Shown here: positions 10,628-22,388 of the stretch, in pieces
Numbering within the stretch: position 1 is the first letter of the stretch
Layout: each line of letters begins with the position of its first letter
Assembly (NCBI GenBank): GCA_026120035.1
Contig: JALRME010000031.1
Span: 248,001-312,000 of the forward strand
Source: Coleophoma eucalyptorum
Lineage: Eukaryota; Ascomycota; Leotiomycetes; Helotiales; Dermateaceae
Length of the DNA: 64,000 nt
Direction of reading: 5' to 3'
The notes under the pieces: model-generated
The model's input: only the letters and a program-made list of their open reading frames with translations
Databases searched by the model: none
What the model was told of the DNA's origin: nothing
Translations under genes and position numbers: made by a program

Positions 10628-11226
10628 TATAAATGTTCAATGGTCTTCATGTGGCGGCCTTTGATCTCAGCATTTATTTGGACAGACTGTACTTCCAGCT
10701 GAAAGGTCAAGAGAACTTTCAGTGTATTTTTTGGTCTTACGTTTGACGTCCGAGGAATGATGGGATCTTGAATCCGATCTCCGGATTGCAGAACTGCAAA
10801 AGGGCTTGTACGTTAGAGATCCCCTTCCGATGATCCTTGTTCCTTATCATAGCCTCCTAGAACAATGCATAGATGGGGATGAGCATGTCTGGCTGCGGCG
10901 TGGAAACTCGCCTGTCATCGATCATGGGGGATAAAACCTGATAAGCATTCTTGGCCGTAATGCTTGAAGATATCCCACCTTATGGCACTCTGGCTAGCCG
11001 AGACCAGTCTCTTATCTGACCAGCTATTGTCACCTTCGAATCTGGTCGAGCTGTCTGGTACCATATCTGCGGGACCTGTCTCACACTCAACTTACGCTAG
11101 CAGATAGCATTATCTCTGTGCGTATACATATAAATGTTATCACAATGCGACAAACCTCCAATTTAACTCGCAAGTTATATTTCAGAGGCACTCTGTCCGG
11201 GAACATTCAGCACAACAATATCAGCA
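10628..11226. promoter_or_regulatory. Divergent promoter between dioxygenase and permease, GATA-rich
   Basis: 599-bp shared promoter with no gene. HGATAR motifs in either orientation are at about 10844-10849 (TTATCA), 10939-10945 (TGATAAG), 11012-11017 (TTATCT), 11102-11107 (AGATAG) and 11110-11115 (TTATCT). Five in 0.6 kb is roughly twice what random AT-rich sequence should give, so regulation by a GATA factor is a reasonable but untested guess. Confidence 0.45.
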
Positions 11227-13079
11227 ATGACAGACGTCGAGAGGCACGGTGGCTCTTCCGTCGATGCCATCGAAGTTCTAGACCACGATCTTGTCACAAC
11301 AGCACAAGATGAGAAAGATGCAAAAGAGCTCGTTGCTCGTACAGGATACAAGCAAGCTATGAGACGTAGAGTATGAAAATCACGAAGACTTACATAGTCT
11401 GATATTACGATATATTCTTACTGACTAGTGAATTGCAGTGGACGCGGTGGGGACTTCTTGGCATTGTACAAGCCATGGCTAGTACATGGACAGCCCAGAG
11501 TGGCGCTCTTCAGCTGGGAATCTATGAGGGTGGCCCTTCTGCCATCATCTACGGCTTCATTCTCATGACTATTGGGAACGGCATCGTCGCTTTGTCCCTT
11601 GCTGAGTTAGTCTCAGCATGGCCCACCTCAGGCGGGGCATACTACTGGATTGGACACCTAGGCGGTCCTAAATATGGTCGATTCCTGTCATGGGTTGTTG
11701 GTTACTTCAACACCTTTTCGTGGATTGTGGTCACGGCATCAGTTTGCGCGTTTTTGGCAAGTCAACTGATTGGCTGTGTTTTATTATATGACGAAACTTA
11801 TGACGTGCCCCGCTGGACCCTGTGTAGGTCTATACATATTGCGTTTTCACTCTTGTGAGACTAATCCGAGCTAGACATTATCTACATGGCTGCTTTGATC
11901 GGTCCCGCATTCTATGCTATTCTTCTGAACAAGACATTGCCATACATCTCAAAATTTATGTTATACTATCTGTATGTATTCTACCGCACAGACAGTTTTT
12001 CTTTTCAGACCTGATTGTATCTCTAGCTGCATTGGCTGCGTCGTCAGTATCTTGATGATTGCGATTGTTTCAAGAGGCAACTATGCAACGAACAAATTTG
12101 TTTGGGCCACTTGGGTGAATGGTGCGTGTTATACTAGAATCTGCTAGAGGTGCCAAGATCACTAATAGACTTAGAAACTGGATGGAACAATGCGGCCTGT
12201 TTTTTCACTGGCCTTATCAATCCAGCTTTTGCTTATGGTCTGCTAGACGGCACGATTCATTTATGCGAGGAATCTGAGGACCCTGAGCGCAACATCCCCT
12301 TAGCAATTCTAAGCCAGGTTGGTATTGGTTTTCTTACTGGTATCTGTTACATCATTGCCATGATGTACGGTATTAGCGATCTAGATGCTGTCCTGAATTC
12401 ACCGAACCCCACCCAGGAGGTCTACTTGCAATCCATGCAGGGCGGTCGTGGAGGAGCGTTCCTTCTGCAATTCATCGTCCTCCTAGGCCTTTGGGTCACT
12501 TGCTGTGACCTGCAGCTAACGCAGGCACGGATGACCTGGTCATTCTCCCGTGATGGCGGTATGCCATTTTCAAAAACACTCAGCAAGATTAACAGGCGAT
12601 TTGGAGTGCCTTTATATGCACAGCTTTTCGGTGACATTATTGTCTTCCTCTTGGGATTCCTTTATCTCTTTGCTGACGAGGCATTCAATGCACTCGTTGG
12701 AAGTTCTCTGGTACTCTCCTGCTTGGCTTTAATTATCCCCATTACAGCACACCTCCTCACTGGACGCAAGGTGCCTACGCCTGGACCATTCTGGCTAGGT
12801 AAGCTCGGAGTTCTGGTCAACTTCCTCTCAATTTGCTGGTTGGCCTTCCAGATCGTCGTCTACCAGTTGCCCTATTTTTTGCCAGTAGTGGGAGCTATTG
12901 AAAACATGAACTGGACAGTTGTAGTCGTTGGAGGTATTTTCATCATTTGCTTAGTGATGTGGTTCATTCAAGGTAGAAAGCACTATACCGTTTCCGTTAC
13001 AGGGCTAGCTTCCTTTGACGCTGTCCTCGATAGCTACGTTGGAAGCCACCCTGCCACCATAGCTACACGTGAAAAGTAG
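11227..13079 (+). CDS. Amino acid/choline/GABA-type permease (APC superfamily)
   Basis: Predicted plasma-membrane transporter of about 541 residues with about 12 transmembrane helices, in five exons: 11227-11370, 11439-11823, 11875-11971, 12027-12121 and 12175-13079. All junctions keep frame. The first helix region (WTRWGLLGIVQAMASTW) leads to LQLGIYEGGPSAIIYGF and the signature LAELVSAWPTSGGAYYW, typical of the fungal GABA/choline/amino acid transporter branch (Uga4, Hnm1 and relatives). INPAFAYGLLDGTIHLCEE and PERNIPLAI match the conserved helix 6 region. WSFSRDGGMPFSKTLSKIN is the conserved loop before helix 8. The substrate cannot be read from sequence. It is divergent from the dioxygenase, which suggests co-regulation: import of an amine-type compound and its oxidation would be a logical pair. 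Confidence 0.9.
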
Positions 13080-16000
13080 TCTACAAAGAGTATACAAGTA
13101 GAATAGGCAAAAGCGTATAGTTCGCCTTGTAAATATGAGATTCCTTGCATTTGGAGCTCCAAAAGAGAAAGTAGCTAATAGGTACCTCTAATTGGCTCTC
13201 GCTCGCCAACGCACACCATTAATAGTTGTAGAATTATATTAGACACTAATATAATAGAAGAAAAACAAAGAGAGAAATAGTAAAAGGGTCTATGGCTCAA
13301 AAAAACGGTATTAAGCTTAACCTCAGGATCTACTAGTATTGACAAGAAGCTAAGAAAAAAGCAAAAGGAAAGTAGACAAAAGATTGCAGGGTTATTTATA
13401 AATACTACTATGTTTAACTACCTCTGGACCAGCTTTTACTCTAAAAGAAAGGCATCCGAAAAGATCTCGAGCTTTAATTAACCTAATAGTCTCAGATATC
13501 TCCGAAAATGCAAGGTGATCCAAAAGTCTTGACAATCAAGAAATTCAGAAATAATATATTCTCTTCAGAGCATCTACGGGGAGTTCCGTGGTTTTAACTT
13601 GAGCTTTGAGGATGTCACCACCACTTTGGATTTGGGGTCCTCGAGGCTTGCCTTATGGGAATAATACCGAGAGCGCTCAGTCTAAGAATTGGAAGCTTTT
13701 CTTTTGCGAGTAGAGCAGAATAATCATGAGCGAAGAAGCGCTCGTTGAAAGTGGCCGATCAACACCACATAGATGTTTTCACTATATCATCTGTCCCTAT
13801 GTTGCATCTCTATAATTTTTGTTAATTGCATTCTCATATTGCAGTTTGTATGACGCTACTCGACCGTAATCTTACGGACCGAAATAGCAATTGTAGAGAA
13901 CGATGATCCATTGATGTTTAGCAACACAGCTCTCTAAAGTACAGGTGAATAATAAATGAAGAAATGACTGTTATTAAAACATGAAATGAAGGGTATCTAA
14001 TGGGTGAGATATACCACGAACACCTGCAAAATATCTTCTGGAGTTCATCTCGTACAATAGATCTCATATCACCTTTGTTGCTTCTTCGGTTACATCCGTT
14101 TTCCACAATAAAAAAACTTTACGCAAGCTCCCCGTACTGCAAATTTTTTCTTACATCACTATACATGGTATATGACAGGAAAGGCAGCAGCATTTGCATC
14201 CTAGACAAGATATTTTGCCCGGGCATTGAGGGACAGCCGTTGCAGATGTAGATGTGGGCGTGGACTCTGACATTATATTGCTTGGACGATGTAATCGGTT
14301 TGATAAATTGAAATTCTGTAGAAATTCAAATTAGTTCTTCAGGAGTTCAAAACTGTCGTTGGTGGTGTGAGATTGAATACTTCGTATTTGTTAAAAGAAA
14401 AAACAAGTCTGGAGTAAGGCAAAGGTTAAGCTGTCGCATCACAAGGAGCAGAATTGAACATGAAGCATAAAAAGAAGTCGGGGGGTTTTCTCTCATATAT
14501 CTTTATTCTCTAACAAAAATCAATTCGGCCATGCAGGGAACGCTGCTTAAACGGGCGTATACGAGCGTATTCCTCGTATCGTATCAACATTCACTGCACA
14601 TTACAGGGTTTGTCATACTACTAGTAACATAACACTAACACAATTGTACGTATCAGCCAGGTGGGCTACAGCGATTCAGGACTGAGAAAGCAACCAGACT
14701 TGTCTTACTTGTTATTTGTTGAGCTTCTTCGCACGACGCGTCCGTGTTGGCTTGCGCTATCCTGATTTTGGAAAGTGTATACGGGAATACGAACTTTGGG
14801 ACATTATACTTGAGAGAGCGAACTATAAATAATCAATTATGCGGCTGCTCTGCAAGTCTTCTGAAAGCAATCATGCTATAATAGAATTGTTAAACAGGAA
14901 CATACAGTGCCTTTGCAGCTGAAAACCTAGCCAATTGAAAGGATTGGCTGAGAAACATATTTCAAGGGGCTCAGCGGTCTTAAACACAGTTTCTCGCCTT
15001 AGGATGATTATGATCTTTTAGCAAAGGTGAAACAACCATCTCAGCAGCAGCAATATCGTATTAGCTTTTCATACATAGCATTCTGGCGCTTAGTACAATG
15101 TTATACAATATTAATAAGTCAAACAATATTGCTTCTGTCGGGTTTGCTAACATCACAACGGTCTCATTGGCCTCTTGCCGACCCCTTGATCTTACTAGGC
15201 CACTATCACCAGTCCATGATACCGTTCAGAATTTTCTGTTTGAAGAGGTTGGGGTGATGTTATTCGGCAGGCTGTAACCCTTGGCGAAGGGGAAAGAGTG
15301 AACGTTGGTGTGCCGAATGAGAAAGGTAATGGATCACAGAACAGGCATAAGATCATCACGAATTAAATACGCTTGGCTATCAGGAAGATAGGTAAGCATG
15401 AAACTGAAGTCTATAGAGACTCTATCGAGTCCATAGACCCGCTGTCGACGGTCTAGGGTCTACTTTCGAGTGAGTAGAAAAATAGAGATCAAAATCCTCA
15501 TTTTGCCCCAACCCATGTTCAGCCTCCGACCATGCAAGCTTTCCCTGCTTCAACTACCGCCCTGCATACCTATCAAGGAACTGATACGACGAGTACTTCC
15601 TATTACATCATCCTGTAACACGAACTCGCAGTTTGCTTGGAATTGACAGTTGCTGTAGAAGGAGTGAAGTTGTGAGCGCCTCAATTGACGGGTGGCTTTG
15701 CAAAATGAGCCTGCGCACTACCGGTGCTAACCAAATTTGGAGCCTCAATACGGGAATACGACCGCACTTATCGCGAAACACATCCACGGCACATCCTAAT
15801 AGGCCCATATATGCACATTCCATCTTTCTGATATGATCGCGGTACCATTTACGTCCCCTTGTTTAAACTCATTTGGCATTTCCAAGGAACCCTACGCTAA
15901 TCGTTTTTCATCTGCCGTAACTAACTTTAGCTCGAAAGATCCTATTAGGCTTGTTGGTTAGCCGCCAGAGGACCATTATAGATATGGTCGCGAGCAGTAT

Positions 16001-16256
16001 CATGTTAGAGTTACACTGGGTTTAGTGTCCCAAATCGCGTTGGGACAGGGAACTGTTCAATCCAGGTAAGGGGTGATGGGCGATTAGATACCATCGTATA
16101 CCGTATTCAACACTCCTATGTCAACCCCACTTGCAGAGGATCTCTGATGGAATAGATGCTTACTATAAAGGGGACAGGTCGGCGTATGTCACATTGCTTC
16201 ACGCTACTTCATTGCAAATTTCTGTAACCGTAGTATTACTTTCAACATTATTGGCT
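13080..16256. other. Gene-poor AT-rich region
   Basis: About 3.2 kb without a supported gene between the permease and the RTA1-like gene. Frames are short and stop-rich. A Lys-rich stretch at 13260-13450 could be remains of a mobile element, but nothing in it is diagnostic. Confidence 0.4.
13233..13255. repeat. Perfect inverted repeat, 10-bp arms
   Basis: ATTATATTAG, a 3-bp ACA spacer, then CTAATATAAT: perfect 10-bp arms starting 153 bp after the permease stop codon. It could form a hairpin in the 3' flank or be debris of a terminal inverted repeat element. No target duplication was identified. Confidence 0.6.
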
Positions 16257-17188
16257 ATGTCCAGCAACACCACCACCAACTCTACCGTCAGTGGTGAAGC
16301 TCCCTTTGACTTCTACCCGTATGTACCATCAGAAATTGCCGCATATGCTTGGGTTGGATTGTTTGTCCTTGGGGCGTTGGTACATTTTGTGTTACTATGT
16401 CGATTTCGCGCCCCTTTCTTTATACCATTGTTTCTAGGATGTATAAGTAAGTTTATTTTCTGTATTATTATAATTGATCAAGGTGCGCAGTCTAATATCT
16501 CATCATAGTGGAGGCTGGAGGATATTATGGCCGAGCATGGTTACATACCAATGTTCGTCTTACCGGTGCCTATATTATGCAGTACATCCTTATCCTCTCG
16601 TCTCCTCCATTTTTGGCCGCCTCTATATATATGATTCTTGGACGCCTAGCTCGCAATCTTGATGCAACAGATTGTGCTGCAATTTCGCCGCGCTGGTCTT
16701 CTAAGCTGTTTGTTCTTGTCGACGTAATATGTTTCGCAACTCAATTCGCCGGAGCGATTCTTTCTGGAGATGCAAATCAACAGACTGCGAAGAACGGCAC
16801 TCATATTGTCCTGGGAGGCTTGCTGTTGCAAATTTTTATGTTTTTTTTGTTTATCATCTTAACTACATGTTTTCAAAAGCGCTTCTACAATCGGAGAGCA
16901 GAGACTCATCTGCCTCTAAAGAAAGCTTTGGTGGTTCTATATGTCGTTAGCGGCGTGTTCCTATTAAGAAATATTCTTCGAGTTGTCGAATTCGCTCAGG
17001 GCACCGATGGATACATTTCATCGCATGAAATCATGTTATACCTCTTTGATGGTACTCTGATGATCTTTGTTGTATATTTGCTTGCCATCATTCATCCTGG
17101 CAGCCTCTTCAGGCAGATTCGAAAAGAAAAAAAGGAGGGGAGAGTTGGGTCGTTTAACGAGATGACCCCCTTTGCTGGCAATCGATGA
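16257..17188 (+). CDS. RTA1-like seven-transmembrane protein
   Basis: Predicted membrane protein of 289 residues in two exons, 16257-16446 and 16509-17188. Start is the ATG at 16257, followed by an Asn/Thr-rich N-terminal segment with potential glycosylation sites and a first helix at YAWVGLFVLGALVHFVLL. RTA1 family hallmarks are YYGRAWLH, YMILGRLARNLDATDC, SPRWSSKLFVLVDVICF, and the helix 7 element SHEIMLYLFDGTLMIF. Fungal RTA1-type proteins (Rta1, Rsb1 and relatives) are linked to lipid translocation, sphingoid base export and resistance to 7-aminocholesterol; the ligand here is not known. The C-terminal tail is basic and short. No neighbouring gene lies within 1.5 kb. Confidence 0.9.
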
Positions 17189-18703
17189 AGGTGTTGAGAG
17201 ATGATAATTGGCAATAGAGGTAAAAGATATAAATCGTACGGCTGTAGACTTATGGAACCAACTGCAATGGAAATGACCTCTTAGAAATCAATGCAACTAC
17301 CATCACAACGGATAGTTACGCTCTCTCATAACTTGAGTTTGCAATTGCAACTGCAGTTTAAACACGTTATTAGACTAGTATTTACCTTGCTTCCAAGTTC
17401 CTCAAGTAGTGTTTCTAACTCATCTCTTCTTTTTTTTACAGGAACTGGAAGGAATATCTACCAACACGGTGAGATACTGAAACCATAGATATATTTAAGG
17501 CCGGCATTAAAGGCCCGCCATATTCTAAACAGCCTATCGTACAACCAGGGTATTGCCTTTTTAATTCTCGCTACCTCTTTCCGTTCTAGCGTTTTCAATG
17601 AAGGCCCCGAAAATGCCGTACTTCTGTATTGACTAGTTACTCGATCAACATAATTTCGAAGTTGAATTTTATTGCGCGTTAGACCATAGCGCCAAGTTCA
17701 ATACCAATTAAGTAGATCGTTCTTATTCGAATTCCAATTAGCAGTAGAGCGTAAATTACCACAACCCCCAATGTATCTGCCGCACAGTGTATGATGTATA
17801 AGCAGTAGTACTATGTTAAAATGTACCAAAGAGAGCGTTGCACTAAGTAACTGATCGTTTATTAGTCAAAAAACAAGAACAAGGGAAATCGCCTCTCCAT
17901 TCTAGCTCGCCCTAGCTTGACTAATGATTGCACATAATCAAATGCTTTTAAGACAATAAACTTTGCCCATAAAAGAAAATACGTCAAAGGCCCACTAGGA
18001 GTTGTTTCTGGTGCTTTGAAGCGATGAATCCCTAGGACTAAGCTCCGGACAATTTTCAGTTTATATAGGCCCTGGCATGGTGGTCTGACTGTTGAATTTA
18101 TATCTTTTGGATAGATTAGCTTAAGTACAGAATTTTGATCCTTTATGAAACCACCTTTACTAAGAAATACCTCCATGAGGTGGGTCCCGAGTTGTACAGG
18201 CTCTATGATCGATCTCGTTCGCTTTCTCTTTATTGTGGAGCATGTCGGTAATGAGTCAGAATAAAATTACTAGTCAGCTTAGGTGCAACATAGTACCATA
18301 TGCTCTAGAACTTGTGGAGCCATGCTTATATCACGTGTGATCCATCCGGAAGAGTGTGTCGTTTGGAGACGATATGTATAGCCTGTTACGCTACAATCCG
18401 GGCATTCGGTTGTAAGGTTAGCCTTTTTTCGGCGATAATAGACCTGTAAATGACAAGTGCGATTGATGTATGCCTGTGTCACAAGAGTTTCCTTTGAAAG
18501 TGGGACAACCTTACCAGGCAGCAGGGCTGTACCAGAACAGTCATATCCTTGGCTTTTTGTCCAGTGGTTTGGATGGGTTATATAAGTTGCTCTCTTTCTC
18601 TCAATAACAACAACTCTCTACCCAATTCTCTACCTTTCTCGCATCATTTATTTCCCCATTCTATTCAATTACGGAAAATATCTGATCTTATAATAAGCCC
18701 AAG
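17189..18703. other. Intergenic region upstream of the NTF2-like gene
   Basis: 1.5 kb with no supported gene. A 104-codon minus-strand frame at 17862-18176 has no recognisable domain. The last 150 bp hold a TATA-like site and a pyrimidine-rich leader. Confidence 0.45.
18579..18585 (+). promoter_or_regulatory. TATA box of the NTF2-like gene
   Basis: TATATAA lies 119 bp before the ATG at 18704. A CT-rich stretch (18590-18660) follows, the common arrangement of strong fungal core promoters. Confidence 0.5.
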
Positions 18704-19084
18704 ATGTCTTCTCCGCCAGCCTCTTCCGATCAGCACGCCGCCAACCTCGCAGTTTGGGAAACCTACTCAGCCGCATGGCGTCCCGAAGCGACGCAAGAGG
18801 AGCGCCAGGCACATCTGACCCAAGCTCTGACACCTGACATTCATATCGCCTCGCCATCGATCGAAGGACAAGGTATACAAACGTTGGCGGATATGATTGA
18901 GGGTTCATTAGAACAATTTCCTGGCTCTTCAATACAGAACAAGACGTATCGCTCGCATCATCAGCAAGGCGTTGGTAGTTGGATTATGGTGGATGCACAG
19001 GGTCAGGTTTTGATTCCAGACGGGACAACATATATGCAATTTGCAGAAGATGGGCGGATCAAGAAGTTGTGTGGTTTCTGGTAG
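18704..19084 (+). CDS. Small NTF2/SnoaL-like fold protein
   Basis: Single-exon protein of 126 residues without signal peptide or membrane segment. The pattern fits a SnoaL-like alpha+beta barrel: helix with VWETYSAAWRP, then HLTQALTPDIHIASPSIEG, a second helix with LADMIEGSLEQFPGS, and strands with SHHQQGVGSWIMVDAQGQ and TYMQFAEDGRIKKLCGFW. The closing DGRIKK-x-x-x-FW is typical of this fold. Members include small isomerases, cyclases and hydrolases of unknown substrate. The start ATG is preceded by AAG and by a TATA box 119 bp upstream. No neighbour helps to name a substrate. Confidence 0.8.
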   Translation: MSSPPASSDQHAANLAVWETYSAAWRPEATQEERQAHLTQALTPDIHIASPSIEGQGIQTLADMIEGSLEQFPGSSIQNKTYRSHHQQGVGSWIMVDAQGQVLIPDGTTYMQFAEDGRIKKLCGFW

Positions 19085-20291
19085 ATATTTCATGGGTGGT
19101 CTGCAGAAGGGATATAGGGCGGCACTCACGGATGAAAACATATGTGATATAGTACACCCGCGGCTTTGGTCTTTTGTATGGTGGTTTGGTATATTATGAT
19201 TTCCTCCTCACATTCGCATGGGTTATGGTACGATCCAAAAGCGGTCAGGTGCTGTTCATTCCAAGAATATCAAATATGATAACGTCTATCCCTGCGTCCC
19301 AAGATGCACCCAGCCACGAGACAAATCTATAGTTTTGGATTCACAAATTTTTTCTTAGTAAGTCTATAAAGTTTTTATCAATATATTACTTTCTTTAACT
19401 ATTTGTCCTTAAGGAGACCACTTAGTAGTTAGAAAACGAGTGTAGTTGATTATGCTATCGGTCGTTTCAATCATGTCACTAATCGCCACTTTCGCTCTTC
19501 CCCCCTATTTAATCGTGACTATTGAAGTCTTTTTAAAATTCGGAGCATTTGAGGAAAGGTCCTATTACGAAATAATATAGTTCTAAATTTTAAAGTACCC
19601 AGAGATCAAAAGAATACAGTCCGGGAGTTACGCCGGTACGATAAGAGGGTCTACATGTTTTAGTACTCAGTAATGTACATTAACGACGATCGAAATTTAA
19701 TATGTTTACACCCGGGCTCGCTATATCTTATTTAGCCACGATTCTCAGGCCTAGTCACGTATAACCCGTGCAAGCACATAACAATGGAGAAACAGCGGGT
19801 AGGATAAAGTAGACTACGAACGTTGAGACGGATGATTTAAAATATAGAAAGAAACAGCTTGTATATAATTACATATTAAGGAGGACGTAAGTCTACTATA
19901 ATATACGTCTCCATTTGGTAATAGGGCTACTATTCAGGCTTAAGGGACCAGAAACACTGGCTTGTAAGCTTCAATTGTAACGGCACGAATGGAAGGTATC
20001 AAAAGATATCACTTAAAGGGCGAAGCAATATCTTGACTTAATAGAACTTGCCTATAATGAAGAATACTAAGCTAGGAAGTAAAGAAACGAGAATATAGGA
20101 ACAGAGCAGTAATATATATATAAGGGGCGGGATTGTATAGGGATATTACGTAAGACCCGCGCCATTACAACTAGATGATAATAAACGGGTCGAGACAGAA
20201 CTAGTACCAAGTCAAAACACCCTACACAGTACAAGGAAGAAATAAAAGACCGGAACAAAGAAGGACGCTAATGGTGGTCAAGGGTTGAAGA
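19085..20291. other. AT-rich intergenic region
   Basis: About 1.2 kb with no open frame of note and long AT-rich runs. It lies beyond the 3' end of both flanking genes. I see nothing functional in it. Confidence 0.5.
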
Positions 20292-21855
20292 TTACTGATT
20301 TTTAGGAGGAACGTTTTGCCAAAGCCCGTGCCCTCTCTTCTTATCGAAGAACCTTCTTAACTTACTTATTTTAGAGTCCAACGTAGTTTCACTTACGTGA
20401 TAGCTGATGTGGTCGCCAATTTGTGAGATCCGGCAGCTGGCAGGGCGATCTGAATCTCGGTCTCAGGGGCAGCTTTTTCAACTAGGTTGGAACTCACTTG
20501 GAGTGAATTTTCACTTAATGGCTCAGGCTCCTCTGAAGAATGGAGAGCTGAGTATGGAGCTTTGAGTGAGACAGATTGTGATGTGGCAGAGTCTTCGGTC
20601 AGTCTTGAGGAAAGTATATGTGGTTTAGGCGACATTTCTGGCGGATCTATAACCGTAGCTGGATCCTTGTCGACGGATGTGGAAATTACATGTGGTACCG
20701 ATGCCAATTCTTGGAATTCTGAAGCCGTAGATGAGGCAGGGGAGGTTGCATGCGTTGATACCACTGGTGCAAATTTGCAAAGTTCTGCTTCGGTGTCAGC
20801 AGCTGCACCTGTAGACTCAAATAACTACGTAGAAGGGCCACATGCCTTCACGCTTTTCAACCTCGTGTATTACACGATGCATAGCAGGAATGAACTCGTC
20901 AATATCCCATGTTCTATCTCGATTCGTATCAGCGCGTACGAAAAATGTTCTTGAGCAACTCGTCAGACAGATCAAACTCTTTACAAACAGCCCGGACCTC
21001 AGCCTTTGCCATAACATCATTATCAGGAATCTTTCCTGCATTGGAGATGGCAGTGTATTTCTGCTCGTTTTCTGCCGACATAGGTCGAATTGGGCATGCA
21101 TCTAATATTTTCCTGAGTTCGAACTTGATTTCGTGCAGTACATTAGCGTACTCAACCGCGTTCCACCGTCGATCCTTATTGGTATCGTGTCGATCAATAA
21201 TTTTTCCGACAACATCTACAGGGACGTTGAAGTTCTTGGTGTGTTCCATGGCTTCGTATAGCGAAATTCGCAACGGATCTGATTTTTTGATTGTATGAAA
21301 GACGTGATAATATCCTTGACTCTCCTTGTGTGTTGCTGGAGATAGTGTCACCGCCACACGCGCATCAGCAAGCGCAGTGGCAGCCGCCTTCTCTTTCGCC
21401 TTAGCTTCAGCTCTTCTTCTGGCAAGCGGAAGCATTATTCCAATAAGCGTGCTAGGGTTTTCTCTGTCTTTTGGAATACGGCTAAGGGGTAACTTGTATT
21501 TCTGCGATTTACTGTTCATCGCCGTGGGCTCATAAGTTCCCAATACCATCTGACCAATTTCGGTATAAAAGTACTGCTTGTCTTCATGGTCTCTTATCTC
21601 AAACCAGCTTTTCCGGAGCCCAGTGTGCTGATCAATCTTGTTGTTGAAACGAGGATCCTCACGGGTAGCTCGTTGTGTATGTTTGTCGACGAAGAATAGC
21701 TGTCCCCAGCTGTCGAGGCGCCGTTCCCAACCAGACGGCAATACATGGGAGATTTCATCTTCAGGATTGAGAAATCGAGCGGGATGCACAGTGCTCTCTG
21801 TCTTCGTTGCTGTGTCGGTATATACGATTCGTTGGGTTCCCTCCTTCTGGTCCAT
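20292..21855 (-). CDS. WW-domain plus EF-hand protein, interrupted by two one-base frameshifts
   Basis: Unnamed protein family. Order of parts: a WW domain at residues 39-70 (LPSGWERR, then FFVDKHTQRATREDPRF with both Trp/Pro landmarks); a basic Ala/Arg/Glu-rich segment; a first EF-hand-like loop (DTNKDRRWNAVEY); a second EF-hand (DTNRDRTWDIDEF) with canonical acidic positions; and a Ser/Pro/Glu-rich disordered tail. The first frame stops at 20929, in the middle of EF-hand 2, because of one extra T in the T5 run at 20941-20945. A second extra T in the run at 20819-20821 causes another stop at 20817. Removing one base at each joins all parts. A consensus GTAAGT after the codon region at 20395 suggests a last intron of about 41 nt and a final exon ending FFDKKRGHGLWQNVPPKNQ with stop at 20292. 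The intact coding potential suggests assembly error or very recent inactivation. Confidence 0.65.
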
Positions 21856-22388
21856 CTATAATAAGAAGCAAATCAGTCTAAATTTATATGGAAATCACTA
21901 CGAAGCCTTTTCTAATCAACTCCCACAGTATTCAATCACATAAACTGATCAACTAGCTTCATTTTCAATGTTTTTAAATTAAACCGGTCTAGGATATAAT
22001 TGGAAGGCTTACAGTAATCCCAAGAACTTTACAAAGTACCCTCTTAGGACTCTATGCTCTAAAAGTACAGTAATAATGCGTATAGTCTACAGGCACTAGG
22101 TAGATTGAGGAAAGACGAGAGGATAAGATATCGACAGTGAGTGATATAAATTGAAATAATACAATATAAAACTCCTAAATCTGTTGGGAGAGTGGAAAGC
22201 TCACAGCTAAGTTATAAGAACAAGGACAATAACTAGGTAGTAAACAAAAGCTTCCGTGGAACTAAGTCAGGAACAGGTACAATAGTTGCAAAAAGTTTCC
22301 CTGATGGAGGCAAAAGGGTCGAAAAACAGAGGTATTGGGAAAATATTGCTTCTAATATATAAGTTCACATAATTCTGAGATGCCACTT
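21856..22388. other. Intergenic region
   Basis: 533 bp between the WW/EF-hand gene start and the amino acid permease stop. AT-rich, no gene seen; it must contain the WW/EF-hand promoter. Confidence 0.5.

Noticed and set aside
13260..13450. Possible transposase remnant
   Set aside because: Lys-rich reading with several stops and no DDE or other diagnostic motif.
17862..18176. Minus-strand ORF of 104 codons
   Set aside because: No recognisable family, no promoter or splice context.
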